A stretch of 64,000 nt of DNA from assembly GCA_017434885.1 (NCBI GenBank), contig JAFSGE010000057.1, forward strand, positions 1 to 64,000, given 5' to 3'. Origin of the DNA: Lachnospiraceae bacterium (GTDB lineage: Bacteria > Bacillota > Clostridia > Lachnospirales > Lachnospiraceae). Under the pieces are notes generated by a model. That model saw only the letters and a list, made by a program, of their open reading frames with translations, ran no database searches and had not been told where the DNA came from. Position 1 is the first letter of the stretch. Each line of letters opens with the position of its first letter. A program made the position numbers and the translations under genes. Of this stretch, positions 35,645-44,901 are shown one piece after another.

Positions 35645-36973
35645 TTAACAATTCGCATCGGCCACTTTGACATCAGAATTCATATCAAAATAACCCACTG
35701 TATTTTTATCAGAAATCACTGTAATATTCAGCACGTCATATAATCTGTGATAAACCTGAAAATCTTCCTTTTCATATCCCGTAACCCCCAGGGAAAGCAG
35801 ATATTCTCCGCCCTGTAGATTGATTTCCTGCGTAAATGTAATTTCTTTTACACAGCCCGCCTTAACAGGTTCTAAGAAAGCCTTCTCTATCAGGGTATTG
35901 GTTCCCGTAATTTCCACACCTTTTATATTTTTGATGGTAAATGCAAAGATAGGGGCTTCCACATCTTCATGAAAACGCACCTTCATATGCACACTACAGG
36001 GCTTCCCTTTTAATATGGTACTCGTATCACGGTTCATACCATCTGTTATTTTATATGTTTCTATGGTAGCTGCCCGTGTACCGTACTCAAGCAATTCCGG
36101 ATTTACTACGTTTGCATTTATTCCCTCTGTACTACTTGCTGTTTTTATACCATCTGCACTGGCTGCTGCAGCAGCTTCTATCTCTTCATCATCCAACAGG
36201 CTGGTGTTTGTTCCGTCATCAGAAACATACTGACCTACCAACACCTGCTTGTAGACATCAATCATCTCCTTGGGACTTCCCTCACCCAGCTTCACTCCCT
36301 GATTCAGCAAAACTACACGGTCGCAATATTTGCTGATACTGCTGAGATCATGACTGACAAACACAATGGTTTTCCCCATCTCTTTAAATTCTTCAAATTT
36401 GTGATAACACTTTGCCTGAAAGAACACATCACCTACAGATAACGCTTCATCCACAATCAATATTTCCGGTTCAATATTAATGGCAACGGCAAATGCCAGC
36501 CTCACAAACATACCGCTGGAATATGTTTTGCAGGGCTGATATACATAATCTCCAATATCTGCAAAGCTTAAAATGTCATCCATTTTGGCATCGATTTCTT
36601 TTTTGGAAAATCCCATCATGGTTCCGTTTAAGTACACGTTCTCAATACCGTTATACTCCATATTAAAGCCTGCACCAAGCTCCAAAAGAGCTGAAACACG
36701 TCCGTTTACATTAACATCACCGCGTGTGGCATTAAGCACGCCTGTAATAATCTTCAAAATTGTCGATTTGCCGGAACCGTTGGTACCGATAATTCCCACG
36801 GTCTCCCCTTGATAAATCGTCATATCCACGCCTTTTAGCGCATAGTGTTCTTTATATTTTTTCTTTCTGCCAAGTCCCAATGCTTCTTTCAGCCGGTCCG
36901 AAGGCTTGTTATACAGTTTATAAGCCTTTTCCAGGCCACTTACCTGTATTGCAATTTCTTTCTTGTTTTCCAT
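35645..36973 (-). CDS. wzt: Polysaccharide ABC transporter ATPase with C-terminal extension (Wzt)
   Basis: 442 residues. The ATPase (about 1-250) has Walker A GTNGSGKST (63-71), signature YSSGM, Walker B ILIVDEALSVGD and switch His VSHD. After a variable linker, residues about 285-442 form a beta-rich domain like the Wzt carbohydrate-binding domain that recognises the capped end of an O-antigen. Its presence suggests export is coupled to a terminal modification, fitting the methyltransferase-kinase next door. GGAAGGAA precedes the ATG; 21 bases follow the permease gene. Confidence 0.93.
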   Translation of the reverse strand: MENKKEIAIQVSGLEKAYKLYNKPSDRLKEALGLGRKKKYKEHYALKGVDMTIYQGETVGIIGTNGSGKSTILKIITGVLNATRGDVNVNGRVSALLELGAGFNMEYNGIENVYLNGTMMGFSKKEIDAKMDDILSFADIGDYVYQPCKTYSSGMFVRLAFAVAINIEPEILIVDEALSVGDVFFQAKCYHKFEEFKEMGKTIVFVSHDLSSISKYCDRVVLLNQGVKLGEGSPKEMIDVYKQVLVGQYVSDDGTNTSLLDDEEIEAAAAASADGIKTASSTEGINANVVNPELLEYGTRAATIETYKITDGMNRDTSTILKGKPCSVHMKVRFHEDVEAPIFAFTIKNIKGVEITGTNTLIEKAFLEPVKAGCVKEITFTQEINLQGGEYLLSLGVTGYEKEDFQVYHRLYDVLNITVISDKNTVGYFDMNSDVKVADANC

Positions 36974-36994
36974 GGAAACGTTCCTTCCGTCTCA

Positions 36995-38026
36995 TTATAA
37001 AACATCTGCAAAATGCACTTTTAATCTCTTGAAAATCAATGTTCCCACGCAAAATAAAGTCACTGTAAACAGCCAAAAATACGTGGAAGAATAAAAATGC
37101 TCATAAAACCAGTTATGTCCGTAAATGGCATCACGGTATCCGTTTACAATATATACCAGCGGATTGAGCTTAAGCAGCGTCACCACTTTGTCATCATTAA
37201 ACATATTAATATTCCATAGTATCGGTGTCGCCCACATACCAACCTGCAGGGCAATATTAATAATCTGTGCCAAATCTCTGAAAAAAACCACAACTGCACA
37301 GGTACAATATGTTGCCGCGAGCACCAGCATAAACAGGCAAAAGCTGTAATAAACCACCTGAATCATGTTAATGGTGGGATAATAACCGTATACTGCCGCT
37401 ACAATCAGTAAAATCACCACAAAAAAGATGTGGATAAAGGTAGCTGCTACCAGCTTGATAATTGGCAAAATACTGATATTAAACACCACTTTTTTGACAA
37501 GATAACTGTATTCCAAAAGCGCATTGGTTCCGTTGGTAATCATTTCCGAAAAATAAAACCACGGAACAAGCCCTGATGTCAAAAACAGCACATACGGTAC
37601 CTCCACACCACTGGCAACCATCTCACTTCTGGTATTAAATATTACGTCAAATACAATCCAGTACATCAGTACTGTAACAACAGGCTGAATCAGCGCCCAA
37701 ATAAAGCCCAGATAAGAACCTGCATATCTTTTTTTAAAATCATTTTTGGCAAGTTTCCAAATCAGTTCCCTGCTTTGAAACAATTCCCTCGGTATCACTA
37801 ACAGCCTGTCATAATAGATTCCGAATATCACACAGGCCAAAACCAAAAGCACACAGGCGCAATACTTCTTTAAATTCTCTGTATGCTGGTCCGGCGCAAG
37901 CGGATTATAATGGTTTAATATCACAATTGCCACAATCAGACAGATTGCATAAAAAATACCGACACCTACCGGTTTGGGAATGCTTTTCATCCTTCTGATA
38001 CCGGTTTTTTCTTTCTTACTTTTCAT
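36995..38026 (-). CDS. wzm: Polysaccharide ABC transporter permease (Wzm)
   Basis: 343 residues. A basic head and two additional N-terminal helices precede the ABC-2 type six-helix core (LAKNDFKKRYAGSYLGFIWALIQPVVTVLMYWIVF, VPYVLFLTSGLVPWFYFSEM). With Wzt it forms the channel that moves the lipid-linked glycan across the membrane. The start follows the rfbC stop by six bases; an internal ATG at 37990 directly behind GAAGG is an alternative start that would remove the basic head. Confidence 0.92.
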   Translation of the reverse strand: MKSKKEKTGIRRMKSIPKPVGVGIFYAICLIVAIVILNHYNPLAPDQHTENLKKYCACVLLVLACVIFGIYYDRLLVIPRELFQSRELIWKLAKNDFKKRYAGSYLGFIWALIQPVVTVLMYWIVFDVIFNTRSEMVASGVEVPYVLFLTSGLVPWFYFSEMITNGTNALLEYSYLVKKVVFNISILPIIKLVAATFIHIFFVVILLIVAAVYGYYPTINMIQVVYYSFCLFMLVLAATYCTCAVVVFFRDLAQIINIALQVGMWATPILWNINMFNDDKVVTLLKLNPLVYIVNGYRDAIYGHNWFYEHFYSSTYFWLFTVTLFCVGTLIFKRLKVHFADVL

Positions 38027-38032
38027 GCTCCG

Positions 38033-38599
38033 TTAACCATTCTTTCTATTTTCGGTATATTCTTTCAGTCCGCCCCACTTTTGGTCTTTTTCAGACATAA
38101 TCAGCTCAGTTCCGGGGGCAATAGGCCACTTGATACCGATATCAGGGTCATCATATTTAAGACCGCCTTCATCATTGGGATGATAGAAGTCGGTACATTT
38201 ATACGCAAATTCTGCATAATCGGAAAGCACAACAAACCCATGTGCAAAATTTTTGGGGATAAAAAATTGCTTTTTGTTTTCCGCGGAAAGAACCACTCCG
38301 TACCATTTCCCATAGGTTTCGGAACCGGGACGTAAATCTACCGCTACGTCAAACACTTCCCCTGCAATCACTCTTACCAGCTTGTCTTGAGGGTAATTAA
38401 TCTGAAAATGAAGTCCGCGAAGCACATTTTTTACGGAAGAAGACTGATTGTCCTGCACAAATACCTGATCTATTCCTGCCTCCTTATAATCATTATAATT
38501 ATAACTTTCCATAAAATAGCCTCTCGCATCCCCAAACACAGCAGGGGTGATAACTTTCAATCCTTCTATTTCACATGTTTCAACTGTAATCTTTCCCAT
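38033..38599 (-). CDS. rfbC: dTDP-4-dehydrorhamnose 3,5-epimerase
   Basis: 188 residues, full length. Cupin motifs: GDARGYFMESYNY, FVQDNQSSSVKNVLRGLHFQ (catalytic His in the last), VRVIAGEVFDVAVDLRPGS, and FIPKNFAHGFVVLSD. It makes dTDP-4-keto-L-rhamnose from the RfbB product. AGGAGAG precedes the ATG. Confidence 0.96.
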   Translation of the reverse strand: MGKITVETCEIEGLKVITPAVFGDARGYFMESYNYNDYKEAGIDQVFVQDNQSSSVKNVLRGLHFQINYPQDKLVRVIAGEVFDVAVDLRPGSETYGKWYGVVLSAENKKQFFIPKNFAHGFVVLSDYAEFAYKCTDFYHPNDEGGLKYDDPDIGIKWPIAPGTELIMSEKDQKWGGLKEYTENRKNG

Positions 38600-38664
38600 A
38601 GTAACTCTCCTGTTTTTTGTTTTCCTTCACCGTTTTCTCTGCGTTTTGCTTTCTTTACCGCTCC

Positions 38665-39534
38665 TTACAAACCTTCCGCAACCTCTTTTAGATATTTGCC
38701 GTAATCTGTTTTCATAAGGGGCTGTGCAAGATTAAGGAGTTGCTCTTTGTCAATAAATCCTCTCTTATATGCAATCTCCTCAATACAGGAAATATAAAGT
38801 CCCTGGCGCTTCTGAAAAGCCGCCACAAAATCTGCCGCATCCAAAAGGGAATCATGATTTCCGGTATCAAGCCACGCAAATCCTCTTCCCATGGTTTCTA
38901 CACGAAGAGTTCCTCTTCGTAAATATTCATTGTTAATACTTGTAATTTCAATTTCACCTCTTGCGGAAGGCTTTACATTCTTTGCAATTTCCACTACATC
39001 ATTGTCATAAAAATATAATCCCGGCACCGCATAATTGCTCTTGGGATTGGCCGGTTTTTCTTCGATGGAAATCGCTTTTCCCGTCTCATCAAATTCCACT
39101 ACACCATACTCTCTGGGATCACGCACATAGTAGCCGAATATGGTTGCACCACTCTCTCTGGACGCCACTTCCCTAAGCATTTTGGAAAAGCTCTGACCAT
39201 AGAAAATATTATCACCAAGTACCAGTGCCACGGAATCATTTCCGATAAAATCCGCACCGATAATAAATGCATCTGCAAGACCTCTTGGAACCTCCTGAAC
39301 AGCATAGGCAAACTTCATGCCAAGCTGACTTCCGTCTCCTAAAAGTTCTTCAAAAACCGGCAAATCTCTGGGAGTTGAAATAATAAGTACTTCTCTGATT
39401 CCCGCCAACATCAATGTTGACAGAGGATAATAAATCATCGGTTTGTCATAAACCGGCATAATCTGTTTACTGATTGCTTTTGTAAGGGGATAAAGTCTTG
39501 TTCCTGACCCTCCCGCCAAAATAATTCCTTTCAT
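38665..39534 (-). CDS. rfbA: Glucose-1-phosphate thymidylyltransferase
   Basis: 289 residues. The nucleotide loop [17 protein letters not shown] and the motifs [26 protein letters not shown] and [22 protein letters not shown] are intact. It joins glucose-1-phosphate to dTTP, the first step to dTDP-rhamnose, and is normally inhibited by dTDP-rhamnose. GGAGG lies eight bases before the ATG. A hairpin stands between it and rfbB. Confidence 0.97.
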   Translation of the reverse strand: MKGIILAGGSGTRLYPLTKAISKQIMPVYDKPMIYYPLSTLMLAGIREVLIISTPRDLPVFEELLGDGSQLGMKFAYAVQEVPRGLADAFIIGADFIGNDSVALVLGDNIFYGQSFSKMLREVASRESGATIFGYYVRDPREYGVVEFDETGKAISIEEKPANPKSNYAVPGLYFYDNDVVEIAKNVKPSARGEIEITSINNEYLRRGTLRVETMGRGFAWLDTGNHDSLLDAADFVAAFQKRQGLYISCIEEIAYKRGFIDKEQLLNLAQPLMKTDYGKYLKEVAEGL

Positions 39535-39617
39535 GAAAAATACCTCCGTACAGTATTTTCGCCTGCTCCCTCTTGTTTTAGGGCATAATACGCATAGCTT
39601 ATACTAGTATACCACAA

Positions 39618-39646
39618 AATGGGAGTGATTGTAAATCACTCCCATT
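39618..39646. terminator. Hairpin between rfbB and rfbA (possible partial terminator)
   Basis: A 13-bp perfect stem AATGGGAGTGATT with AATCACTCCCATT, 3-base loop. The strong T run lies on the plus-strand side, where no gene arrives. On the minus strand, where rfbB is transcribed, only AUUUUGUGG follows, so leakage into rfbA is expected and the hairpin may set the rfbB:rfbA ratio. Confidence 0.6.
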
Positions 39647-39681
39647 TTTTAACCAAAGTTTTATTCTTTTTATTATACTCT

Positions 39682-40767
39682 TTATACATTTTTATACATA
39701 GCATCGTAATACTTCTGATAATCGCCGCTGGTCGCATTCTTCATCCAGTCTTCATGTTCAAAATACCACTGAATTGTCTTGCGGATACCTTCTTTGAACA
39801 TGGTTTCCGGTTCCCAACCGATTTCAGCCTTAATCTTATCAGGTGCAATGGCATATCTTCTGTCATGTCCCTTACGGTCAGCCACATATTCAATCAGATT
39901 TTCACTGACCAGTTCTTTTCTGGGGTCACCTTCCGGAAGCATATCCTGCAAGGTATCTAAGATGATATGCAAAATTTCAATATTCTGCTTTTCATTGTGA
40001 CCGCCTACATTGTATGTTTCGAACAGTTTTCCTTGTTCCTGTACCATATCGATTGCCTTGGCATGGTCTTCTACATAAAGCCAGTCACGCACATTCTTAC
40101 CGTCTCCGTAAACCGGAAGCTTTTTCCCTTGGAGCGCATTGTTAATCATAAGAGGAATGAACTTCTCAGGGAACTGATAAGGTCCGTAATTGTTGGAACA
40201 ATTTGTAATATTGGCAGGAAACTTATAAGTATCCATATATGCTTTCACCAACATATCTGAGCTTGCTTTACTTGCGGAATAAGGGCTGTGAGGATCATAA
40301 GGTGACGTCTCATAGAAGAAGGCATTCTCATCATCAGGAAGTGAACCGTATACCTCATCTGTGGAAACATGAAGGAACTTTTTCCCTTCTTTGAAGCTGC
40401 CGTCAGGAAGCTCCCATGCTGCCTTGGCACAGTTTAACATTACCGCTGTTCCCAAAACATTCGTCTGCACAAACACTTCGGGATTTGCAATACTTCTGTC
40501 TACATGGCTCTCTGCCGCAAAATGAACCACTCTGTCAATATCGTTTTCTGCAAAAATCTTTGCAATTGCTTCCTTATCACAAATATCAGCCTTTACAAAA
40601 GTATAATTTTCTCTTTTTTCCACTTCTGTAAGGTTTTCCAGATTACCTGCATAAGTAAGCGCATCCACATTAATAATTCTAATCGTATCTCCGTATTTTT
40701 TGAACATATAATGAATATAGTTGGAACCGATAAAACCGGCACCGCCTGTGACCAAATAAGTTCTCAT
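39682..40767 (-). CDS. rfbB: dTDP-glucose 4,6-dehydratase
   Basis: 361 residues, an extended SDR enzyme: NAD loop VTGGAGFIGSNYIHYM, FAAESHVDRSI, STDEVYGSL with the catalytic Thr-Asp-Glu, YSASKASSD (Tyr and Lys) and NCSNNYGPYQFPEKFIPL. It makes dTDP-4-keto-6-deoxyglucose. It is the first gene of the polysaccharide operon and has a promoter and leader hairpin upstream. GGAGAG precedes the ATG. Confidence 0.97.
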   Translation of the reverse strand: MRTYLVTGGAGFIGSNYIHYMFKKYGDTIRIINVDALTYAGNLENLTEVEKRENYTFVKADICDKEAIAKIFAENDIDRVVHFAAESHVDRSIANPEVFVQTNVLGTAVMLNCAKAAWELPDGSFKEGKKFLHVSTDEVYGSLPDDENAFFYETSPYDPHSPYSASKASSDMLVKAYMDTYKFPANITNCSNNYGPYQFPEKFIPLMINNALQGKKLPVYGDGKNVRDWLYVEDHAKAIDMVQEQGKLFETYNVGGHNEKQNIEILHIILDTLQDMLPEGDPRKELVSENLIEYVADRKGHDRRYAIAPDKIKAEIGWEPETMFKEGIRKTIQWYFEHEDWMKNATSGDYQKYYDAMYKNV

Positions 40768-40794
40768 ATCATCTCTCCGTTTCCGTTTTTCTTT

Positions 40795-40855
40795 AAGGGC
40801 AACATGCCTTTGCCCTTATCTTTACTACTATAACGCTTTTTTAAAAATAAAACAA
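40795..40855 (-). promoter_or_regulatory. Polysaccharide operon promoter and leader hairpin
   Basis: Minus strand: TTGTTT (40855-40850), 17 bases, TATAGT (40832-40827). The transcript would start near 40820 and at once enter an 8-bp hairpin, AAGGGCAA with TTGCCCTT (40795-40817, 7-base loop). An A-rich, not U-rich, stretch follows, so it is not a terminator. The -35 box begins two bases after the stop codon of the GH25 gene. Confidence 0.65.
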
Positions 40856-40857
40856 CC

Positions 40858-43422
40858 TTAATATCCCAAATAACTGATGTTCATATCCACGTTGCCACCG
40901 ATACCTGTCACTTTTCCCTTAGAGGAGTATTGCCACATATCGTATCTTGTTCTGTCATATGTGGGTGTCGCCGCATACTGTGCAAGCCAGATTTTGTAAC
41001 CGGTCAGACTTGGTGTATCCATATACTCATTAAACCATGTTTTGTTTGCATAAATACCGGTCTTATACCCTGAATTCTGGATAGTCTGACAAAATGCCTT
41101 ACATACCGCTGTTCTGGTGCTGGGACTGATGCCGTCCGCTCGTCCGCCGCTGGCTTCCACATCAAGGAAAATAGGATAAGTCAGATTATATCCTTTCACA
41201 AGACTAAGTGCCATGGACGCCTCTTCCACCGCTTCCACTTCATTCGTTGCCTGCGAGAAGAAGTAGACACCTACCTTAAGTCCTGCATTTTGTGCCCCTT
41301 TGATATTGGTATGGAAGGTCGGGTCTTCAATCAACGCGCCGGTTGTGGAACCACGATATCCGCATCTGATAATAACATAGGAAATACCGCTATTCTTTAC
41401 AGCATTCCAGTCAATAGTTCCGTTCCACTTGGAAACGTCAATTCCCAGATTTCCGGAACCGTTATCAAGTACTCCGTTGGAATTAAAATTATATTTTGCT
41501 CCCTGAATTACCTGTTCTCCGGTTACCTTGTTTCCATTCTTATCAAAATAATAAACACTGCCGTCTATGGTCTGCCATCCGGTGTAACGGTACTCTCCGG
41601 TAGTCTTACTTATTTTACGGTAGAACTCTTTAATGTCACCGTTAAAATAGTCTGCATACTTTGCTTCCCTGAAATTGCCGTCACTGCCTTTTACATAAAG
41701 CACTTCTCCGTCTGTAGTTTTCAGATTACTTTGTGTATCATTCTTTACACTATCCGCCGGACTCGGTGTCGCTGTAGGTGTTACGGAAGGCGTCACTGTA
41801 GGTGTCACCGTGGGACTTGTACTTGCCGTAGGACTTACCGAAGCGGTAGCTGTAGGGCTTACTGAAGCGGTAGCTGTAGGACTTGCTGTTACCGCCGGCG
41901 TCGATGACGGTGTCGCAGAAGGTATTGCCGTGGGCGTTGCTGTCGCTGCCGCTGTAGGTGTCACTGTCGGCGTAGGCGCTTCTGTCGGTGCCTGTGTCGG
42001 CTCTGCCGTTGGCTCCTCAGTCGGTGCCTGTGTCGGCTCCTCGGTGGGTGCTTCTGTCGGCTCCGCAGTAGGCGCTTCTGTCGGCTCCGCGGGCGCTTCC
42101 GTCGGCTCTGCAGGTGCTTCTGTTGGCCCTGCAGGTGCTTCTGTCGGCTCCGCAGGTGCTTCTGTCGGCTCACCGCCCGCTTCTGTCAGCAGCCGGAATC
42201 CGACTGCTGCTTTTGCACTGGGATCCACAATATTGCTTCTGTCCACTTTTTCATAACTCTCTGTTGTCTGTTCCGTTCCTTCTATCAGGGTCTTAGTTGA
42301 TTCTACCCATTCAACGGTATCTGTGTTAGTCGATTCCACTACGGTTTCGTTCACTTTGGTATCTTCCACCGCAACATTAACCTGTGCTTCTGTCTTAATT
42401 TCATTTACTACATCAACCTTTTTATATTCAATGGTGTCACGAACGGTAATTGCTGTAGCATCTGTCGAGAAGCTGTATTCTTCAAGGTCACTTGGTCCGA
42501 TTATTTTCACCTGGTATTTTCCGGGTTCAATATTTTTTTCATAAATGATTCCGTCTTTATCTTCATCCTTCAGAGTGTATGTGTTTCCGGAGGGTTTGGT
42601 AACTTCAACTTCAAAAACAATGTTCGGTATCAATTTTCCCGACTTTTTGTTGATAAACTTAATTTTCAAGTCTTTTTGAATGGAAGTAAGATTCATTTCC
42701 ACTTCAATCTTACCTGTTTGTTCATCTACCACCGTAGCTTCTTTTTCAATCTCTTCAAGCTCCGCTGCATATACCTTCGATGCCTGTGCATCCGAGATAG
42801 CTAAAAGACCGCTTTCTCCGATAACGGGAATATTTTCCACGCCCTCACCGACTTCTGCAAATGTAGCTATCTGCTTTTCATCCATCTTGGTACCTACATA
42901 AATAGAGCCTACCACACCTGCCAGAATCAGAACCACCAAGCCGGTAAACATCACAATATGGTCTACCATACTCATATTCATGAGAAAATCCGCTATTTTC
43001 CCGATGCCTCTCGGTTCGTCATCCTCATCGTCTTCATCTTCGTAGTCTTCATCGTCCTCGTCGTCTACGTCGTAATCCTCGTCGTCTTCCTCATCTTCGT
43101 AGTCTTCATCGTCCTCGTCGTCTACGTCGTAATCCTCGTCGTCTTCCTCATCTTCGTAGTCTTCATCGTCCTCGTCGTCTACGCCATAGTCTTCATCATC
43201 TTCTGCATCTTCGTAGTCTTCATCATCCTCGTCGTCTACGCCATAGTCTTCATCATCTTCTGCATCTTCGTAGTCTTCATCATCCTCGTCGTCTACGCCA
43301 TAGTCTTCATCATCTTCTGCATCTTCGTAGTCGTCTTCATCAAAATCCATCCAGTCAAGCTCTTCCGGTCTTTTGTGCTGTTTCTTCTTTTTACTGTTCA
43401 TTCCTCGCAGCAAAATTTCCAT
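40858..43422 (-). CDS. Membrane-anchored GH25 lysozyme with acidic repeat head
   Basis: 854 residues. Order: basic start (1-20); five 19-residue acidic repeats of Asp, Glu and Tyr (about 32-126); one membrane helix (about 152-176); a beta-rich region (about 200-400); a Pro-Thr-Glu-Ala stalk (about 415-556) as wall spacer; a wall-binding repeat (WQTIDGSVYYFDKNGNKVTG); and the GH25 muramidase domain (about 658-854, GIDVSKWNGTIDW, catalytic DxE in FLDVEA). It cuts the glycan strand outside the cell. With the single helix in this order the acidic head lies in the cytoplasm. GGAGG precedes the ATG; its own promoter is at 43478-43506. Confidence 0.92.
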   Translation of the reverse strand: MEILLRGMNSKKKKQHKRPEELDWMDFDEDDYEDAEDDEDYGVDDEDDEDYEDAEDDEDYGVDDEDDEDYEDAEDDEDYGVDDEDDEDYEDEEDDEDYDVDDEDDEDYEDEEDDEDYDVDDEDDEDYEDEDDEDDEPRGIGKIADFLMNMSMVDHIVMFTGLVVLILAGVVGSIYVGTKMDEKQIATFAEVGEGVENIPVIGESGLLAISDAQASKVYAAELEEIEKEATVVDEQTGKIEVEMNLTSIQKDLKIKFINKKSGKLIPNIVFEVEVTKPSGNTYTLKDEDKDGIIYEKNIEPGKYQVKIIGPSDLEEYSFSTDATAITVRDTIEYKKVDVVNEIKTEAQVNVAVEDTKVNETVVESTNTDTVEWVESTKTLIEGTEQTTESYEKVDRSNIVDPSAKAAVGFRLLTEAGGEPTEAPAEPTEAPAGPTEAPAEPTEAPAEPTEAPTAEPTEAPTEEPTQAPTEEPTAEPTQAPTEAPTPTVTPTAAATATPTAIPSATPSSTPAVTASPTATASVSPTATASVSPTASTSPTVTPTVTPSVTPTATPSPADSVKNDTQSNLKTTDGEVLYVKGSDGNFREAKYADYFNGDIKEFYRKISKTTGEYRYTGWQTIDGSVYYFDKNGNKVTGEQVIQGAKYNFNSNGVLDNGSGNLGIDVSKWNGTIDWNAVKNSGISYVIIRCGYRGSTTGALIEDPTFHTNIKGAQNAGLKVGVYFFSQATNEVEAVEEASMALSLVKGYNLTYPIFLDVEASGGRADGISPSTRTAVCKAFCQTIQNSGYKTGIYANKTWFNEYMDTPSLTGYKIWLAQYAATPTYDRTRYDMWQYSSKGKVTGIGGNVDMNISYLGY
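41755..42180. repeat. Pro-Thr-rich stalk repeats inside the GH25 gene
   Basis: Degenerate 12-15-bp units encode EPTEAPA, then TPT/TATASVSPTA repeats. They are translated as a wall-spanning stalk. The opposite strand shows a long Val/Gly/Ser frame here, which is a shadow. Confidence 0.8.
43045..43329. repeat. Five 57-bp tandem repeats encoding an acidic segment
   Basis: Five in-frame 57-bp copies encode YED(A/E)EDDEDY(G/D)VDDEDDED. The first three copies (Ala/Gly version) and the last two (Glu/Asp version) form two near-identical groups, showing recent copy-number change by slippage or unequal exchange. Confidence 0.9.
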
Positions 43423-43477
43423 TTATGTAAACCTCCAAATGTAATACTTTTGTAACATTTTCTTTTCATCCCTTTGA

Positions 43478-43506
43478 ATTATACCATTTTTACTATATCT
43501 ATACAA
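43478..43506 (-). promoter_or_regulatory. Sigma-A promoter for the GH25 gene
   Basis: Minus strand: TTGTAT (43506-43501), 17 bases, TATAAT (43483-43478), 56 bases ahead of the ATG. Confidence 0.72.
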
Positions 43507-43560
43507 TCATTTTATCTATTTCCCATTTACGCGATAACTTAACATTTTTTTCCAAAAAAA

Positions 43561-43593
43561 AACAGCACTCCGGTATTTTTACAGAGTGCTGTT
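43561..43593 (-). terminator. Intrinsic terminator after the CofE-like gene
   Basis: A 10-bp perfect stem AACAGCACTC with GAGTGCTGTT, 13-base loop, then a run of about nine U in the minus-strand RNA, 25 bases after the stop. Confidence 0.92.
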
Positions 43594-43618
43594 TCTCACA
43601 TACTTTACTATATCTTTT

Positions 43619-44809
43619 TTAACTTACATAGTTATCGAAGTAACCCTGAATCAGAATAACCGGAGTACCTTTATCACCGGAACCGCTGGTAAGGTCGCAA
43701 AGAGAACCGATTAAGTCTGTCAGCTTTCTGGGAGTTGTTCCCTGAGAAGCCATATCACCTACCAGATTATCTTTCTTTTCTCTGATACGGTTGGAAATTG
43801 CTTCCTTCAATGCTTCACCGGACAAATCCTTAAAGTCATTATCTGCAAGGTATTTCAGCTTCACTTCGTTGGGTGTTCCCTCCAAACCGGGTGTGCTTGC
43901 AGGTGAAACTACAGGGTCGGCAAGTTCCCAAATCTTTCCAACGGGATCTTTGAATGCACCGTCACCGTATACCATAACTTCTACATGTTTTCCGGTCTTT
44001 TCCAAAATCTCCTTCTGAATGTCCAAAACCAAATCAGTACATTCTCTGGGGAACAGCTTAATGCTGTCCTCTGTAGACTTATTAGAACCAAGCAAACCGT
44101 ACTTTTCGTTACAGCCGCTTCCGTTTACGGGACTGTTTAAAATATCATCAAGACCACATACCACTTCTGCGCCGCATGCCTTGAGAATTCTCTTGGAACG
44201 TGCACGTGTATGAATGTCACAGGTAAGCACCTTCTTTGTGTAATTCAGAATCTTGCGGCAGTCATTTGCAAAAATCACTTCTACTTCTGCGCCTGATTCA
44301 CGAATCAATTCACTGTAATAATCAACATAATCAACACCTGTAAAAGGATGTACGTTTGCTCCGAACAGTTCTCTGTACTTTTCAAGTGTCAGCACATCGC
44401 TGTAAGGGTTTACGCCTGCTTCGTCAAGCTGATCCCATGATACTAATTCATTACCGACTTCGTCGCTGGGATAGCTGAGCATAAGCACAACTTTCTTTGC
44501 ACCTTTTGCAATACCTCTTAAGCAGATTGCAAAACGGTTTCTGGACAAAATAGGAAAAATAACACCGATCGTCTCTCCACCTAATTTGTTCTTAACATCT
44601 TCAGCAATGGCATCTACCGAAGCGTAATTTCCCTGAGCACGGGCAACGATAGATTCTGTGACTGCGATTACGTCTCTGTCTCTGAGTTCAAAGCCTTCGC
44701 TCTGCGCTGCTTCCAGTACGCTGTCTGTCACGATTTTTACCAAATCATCGCCTTCTCTGATGATGGGACAACGAATACCTCTTGATACTGTTCCGACTTT
44801 TCTTTCCAT
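43619..44809 (-). CDS. CofE-like (F420-0 gamma-glutamyl ligase family) protein
   Basis: 396 residues from the ATG at 44809 (GGGAG upstream; the longer frame begins inside the promoter leader). Family features: an N-terminal IREGDDL segment, [65 protein letters not shown] with metal-binding Asp residues, and a C-terminal [27 protein letters not shown]. CofE adds glutamate to coenzyme F420, which is not known from this group of bacteria, and no F420 gene is visible here. Longer CofE-like proteins in Firmicutes probably act on another substrate. It has its own promoter and terminator. Confidence 0.82.
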   Translation of the reverse strand: MERKVGTVSRGIRCPIIREGDDLVKIVTDSVLEAAQSEGFELRDRDVIAVTESIVARAQGNYASVDAIAEDVKNKLGGETIGVIFPILSRNRFAICLRGIAKGAKKVVLMLSYPSDEVGNELVSWDQLDEAGVNPYSDVLTLEKYRELFGANVHPFTGVDYVDYYSELIRESGAEVEVIFANDCRKILNYTKKVLTCDIHTRARSKRILKACGAEVVCGLDDILNSPVNGSGCNEKYGLLGSNKSTEDSIKLFPRECTDLVLDIQKEILEKTGKHVEVMVYGDGAFKDPVGKIWELADPVVSPASTPGLEGTPNEVKLKYLADNDFKDLSGEALKEAISNRIREKKDNLVGDMASQGTTPRKLTDLIGSLCDLTSGSGDKGTPVILIQGYFDNYVS

Positions 44810-44865
44810 ATAGATTTTTTCTCCCTTGGTGTTTAGATTTGTACAACCGTACAACAACATATATT

Positions 44866-44893
44866 ATTATAATCCAAGTACGTAAAATTGCAA
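44866..44893 (-). promoter_or_regulatory. Promoter for the CofE-like gene
   Basis: Minus strand: TTGCAA (44893-44888), 16 bases, TATAAT (44871-44866). About 25 bases downstream lie two TTGTAC/GTACAA copies (about 44840-44855) that could be an operator. Confidence 0.6.
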
Positions 44894-44901
44894 ATAAAAA
44901 A

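Noticed and set aside
41810-42256. 149-codon plus-strand frame with Val/Gly/Ser/Ala repeats inside the GH25 gene
   Set aside because: It is the complement of the Pro-Thr stalk repeats, lacks a ribosome site, and the minus-strand protein is clearly real.
43045-43329. Regular repeats that could be taken for a CRISPR array
   Set aside because: The 57-bp units abut without spacers, stay in frame and encode a protein segment; no cas genes are present.
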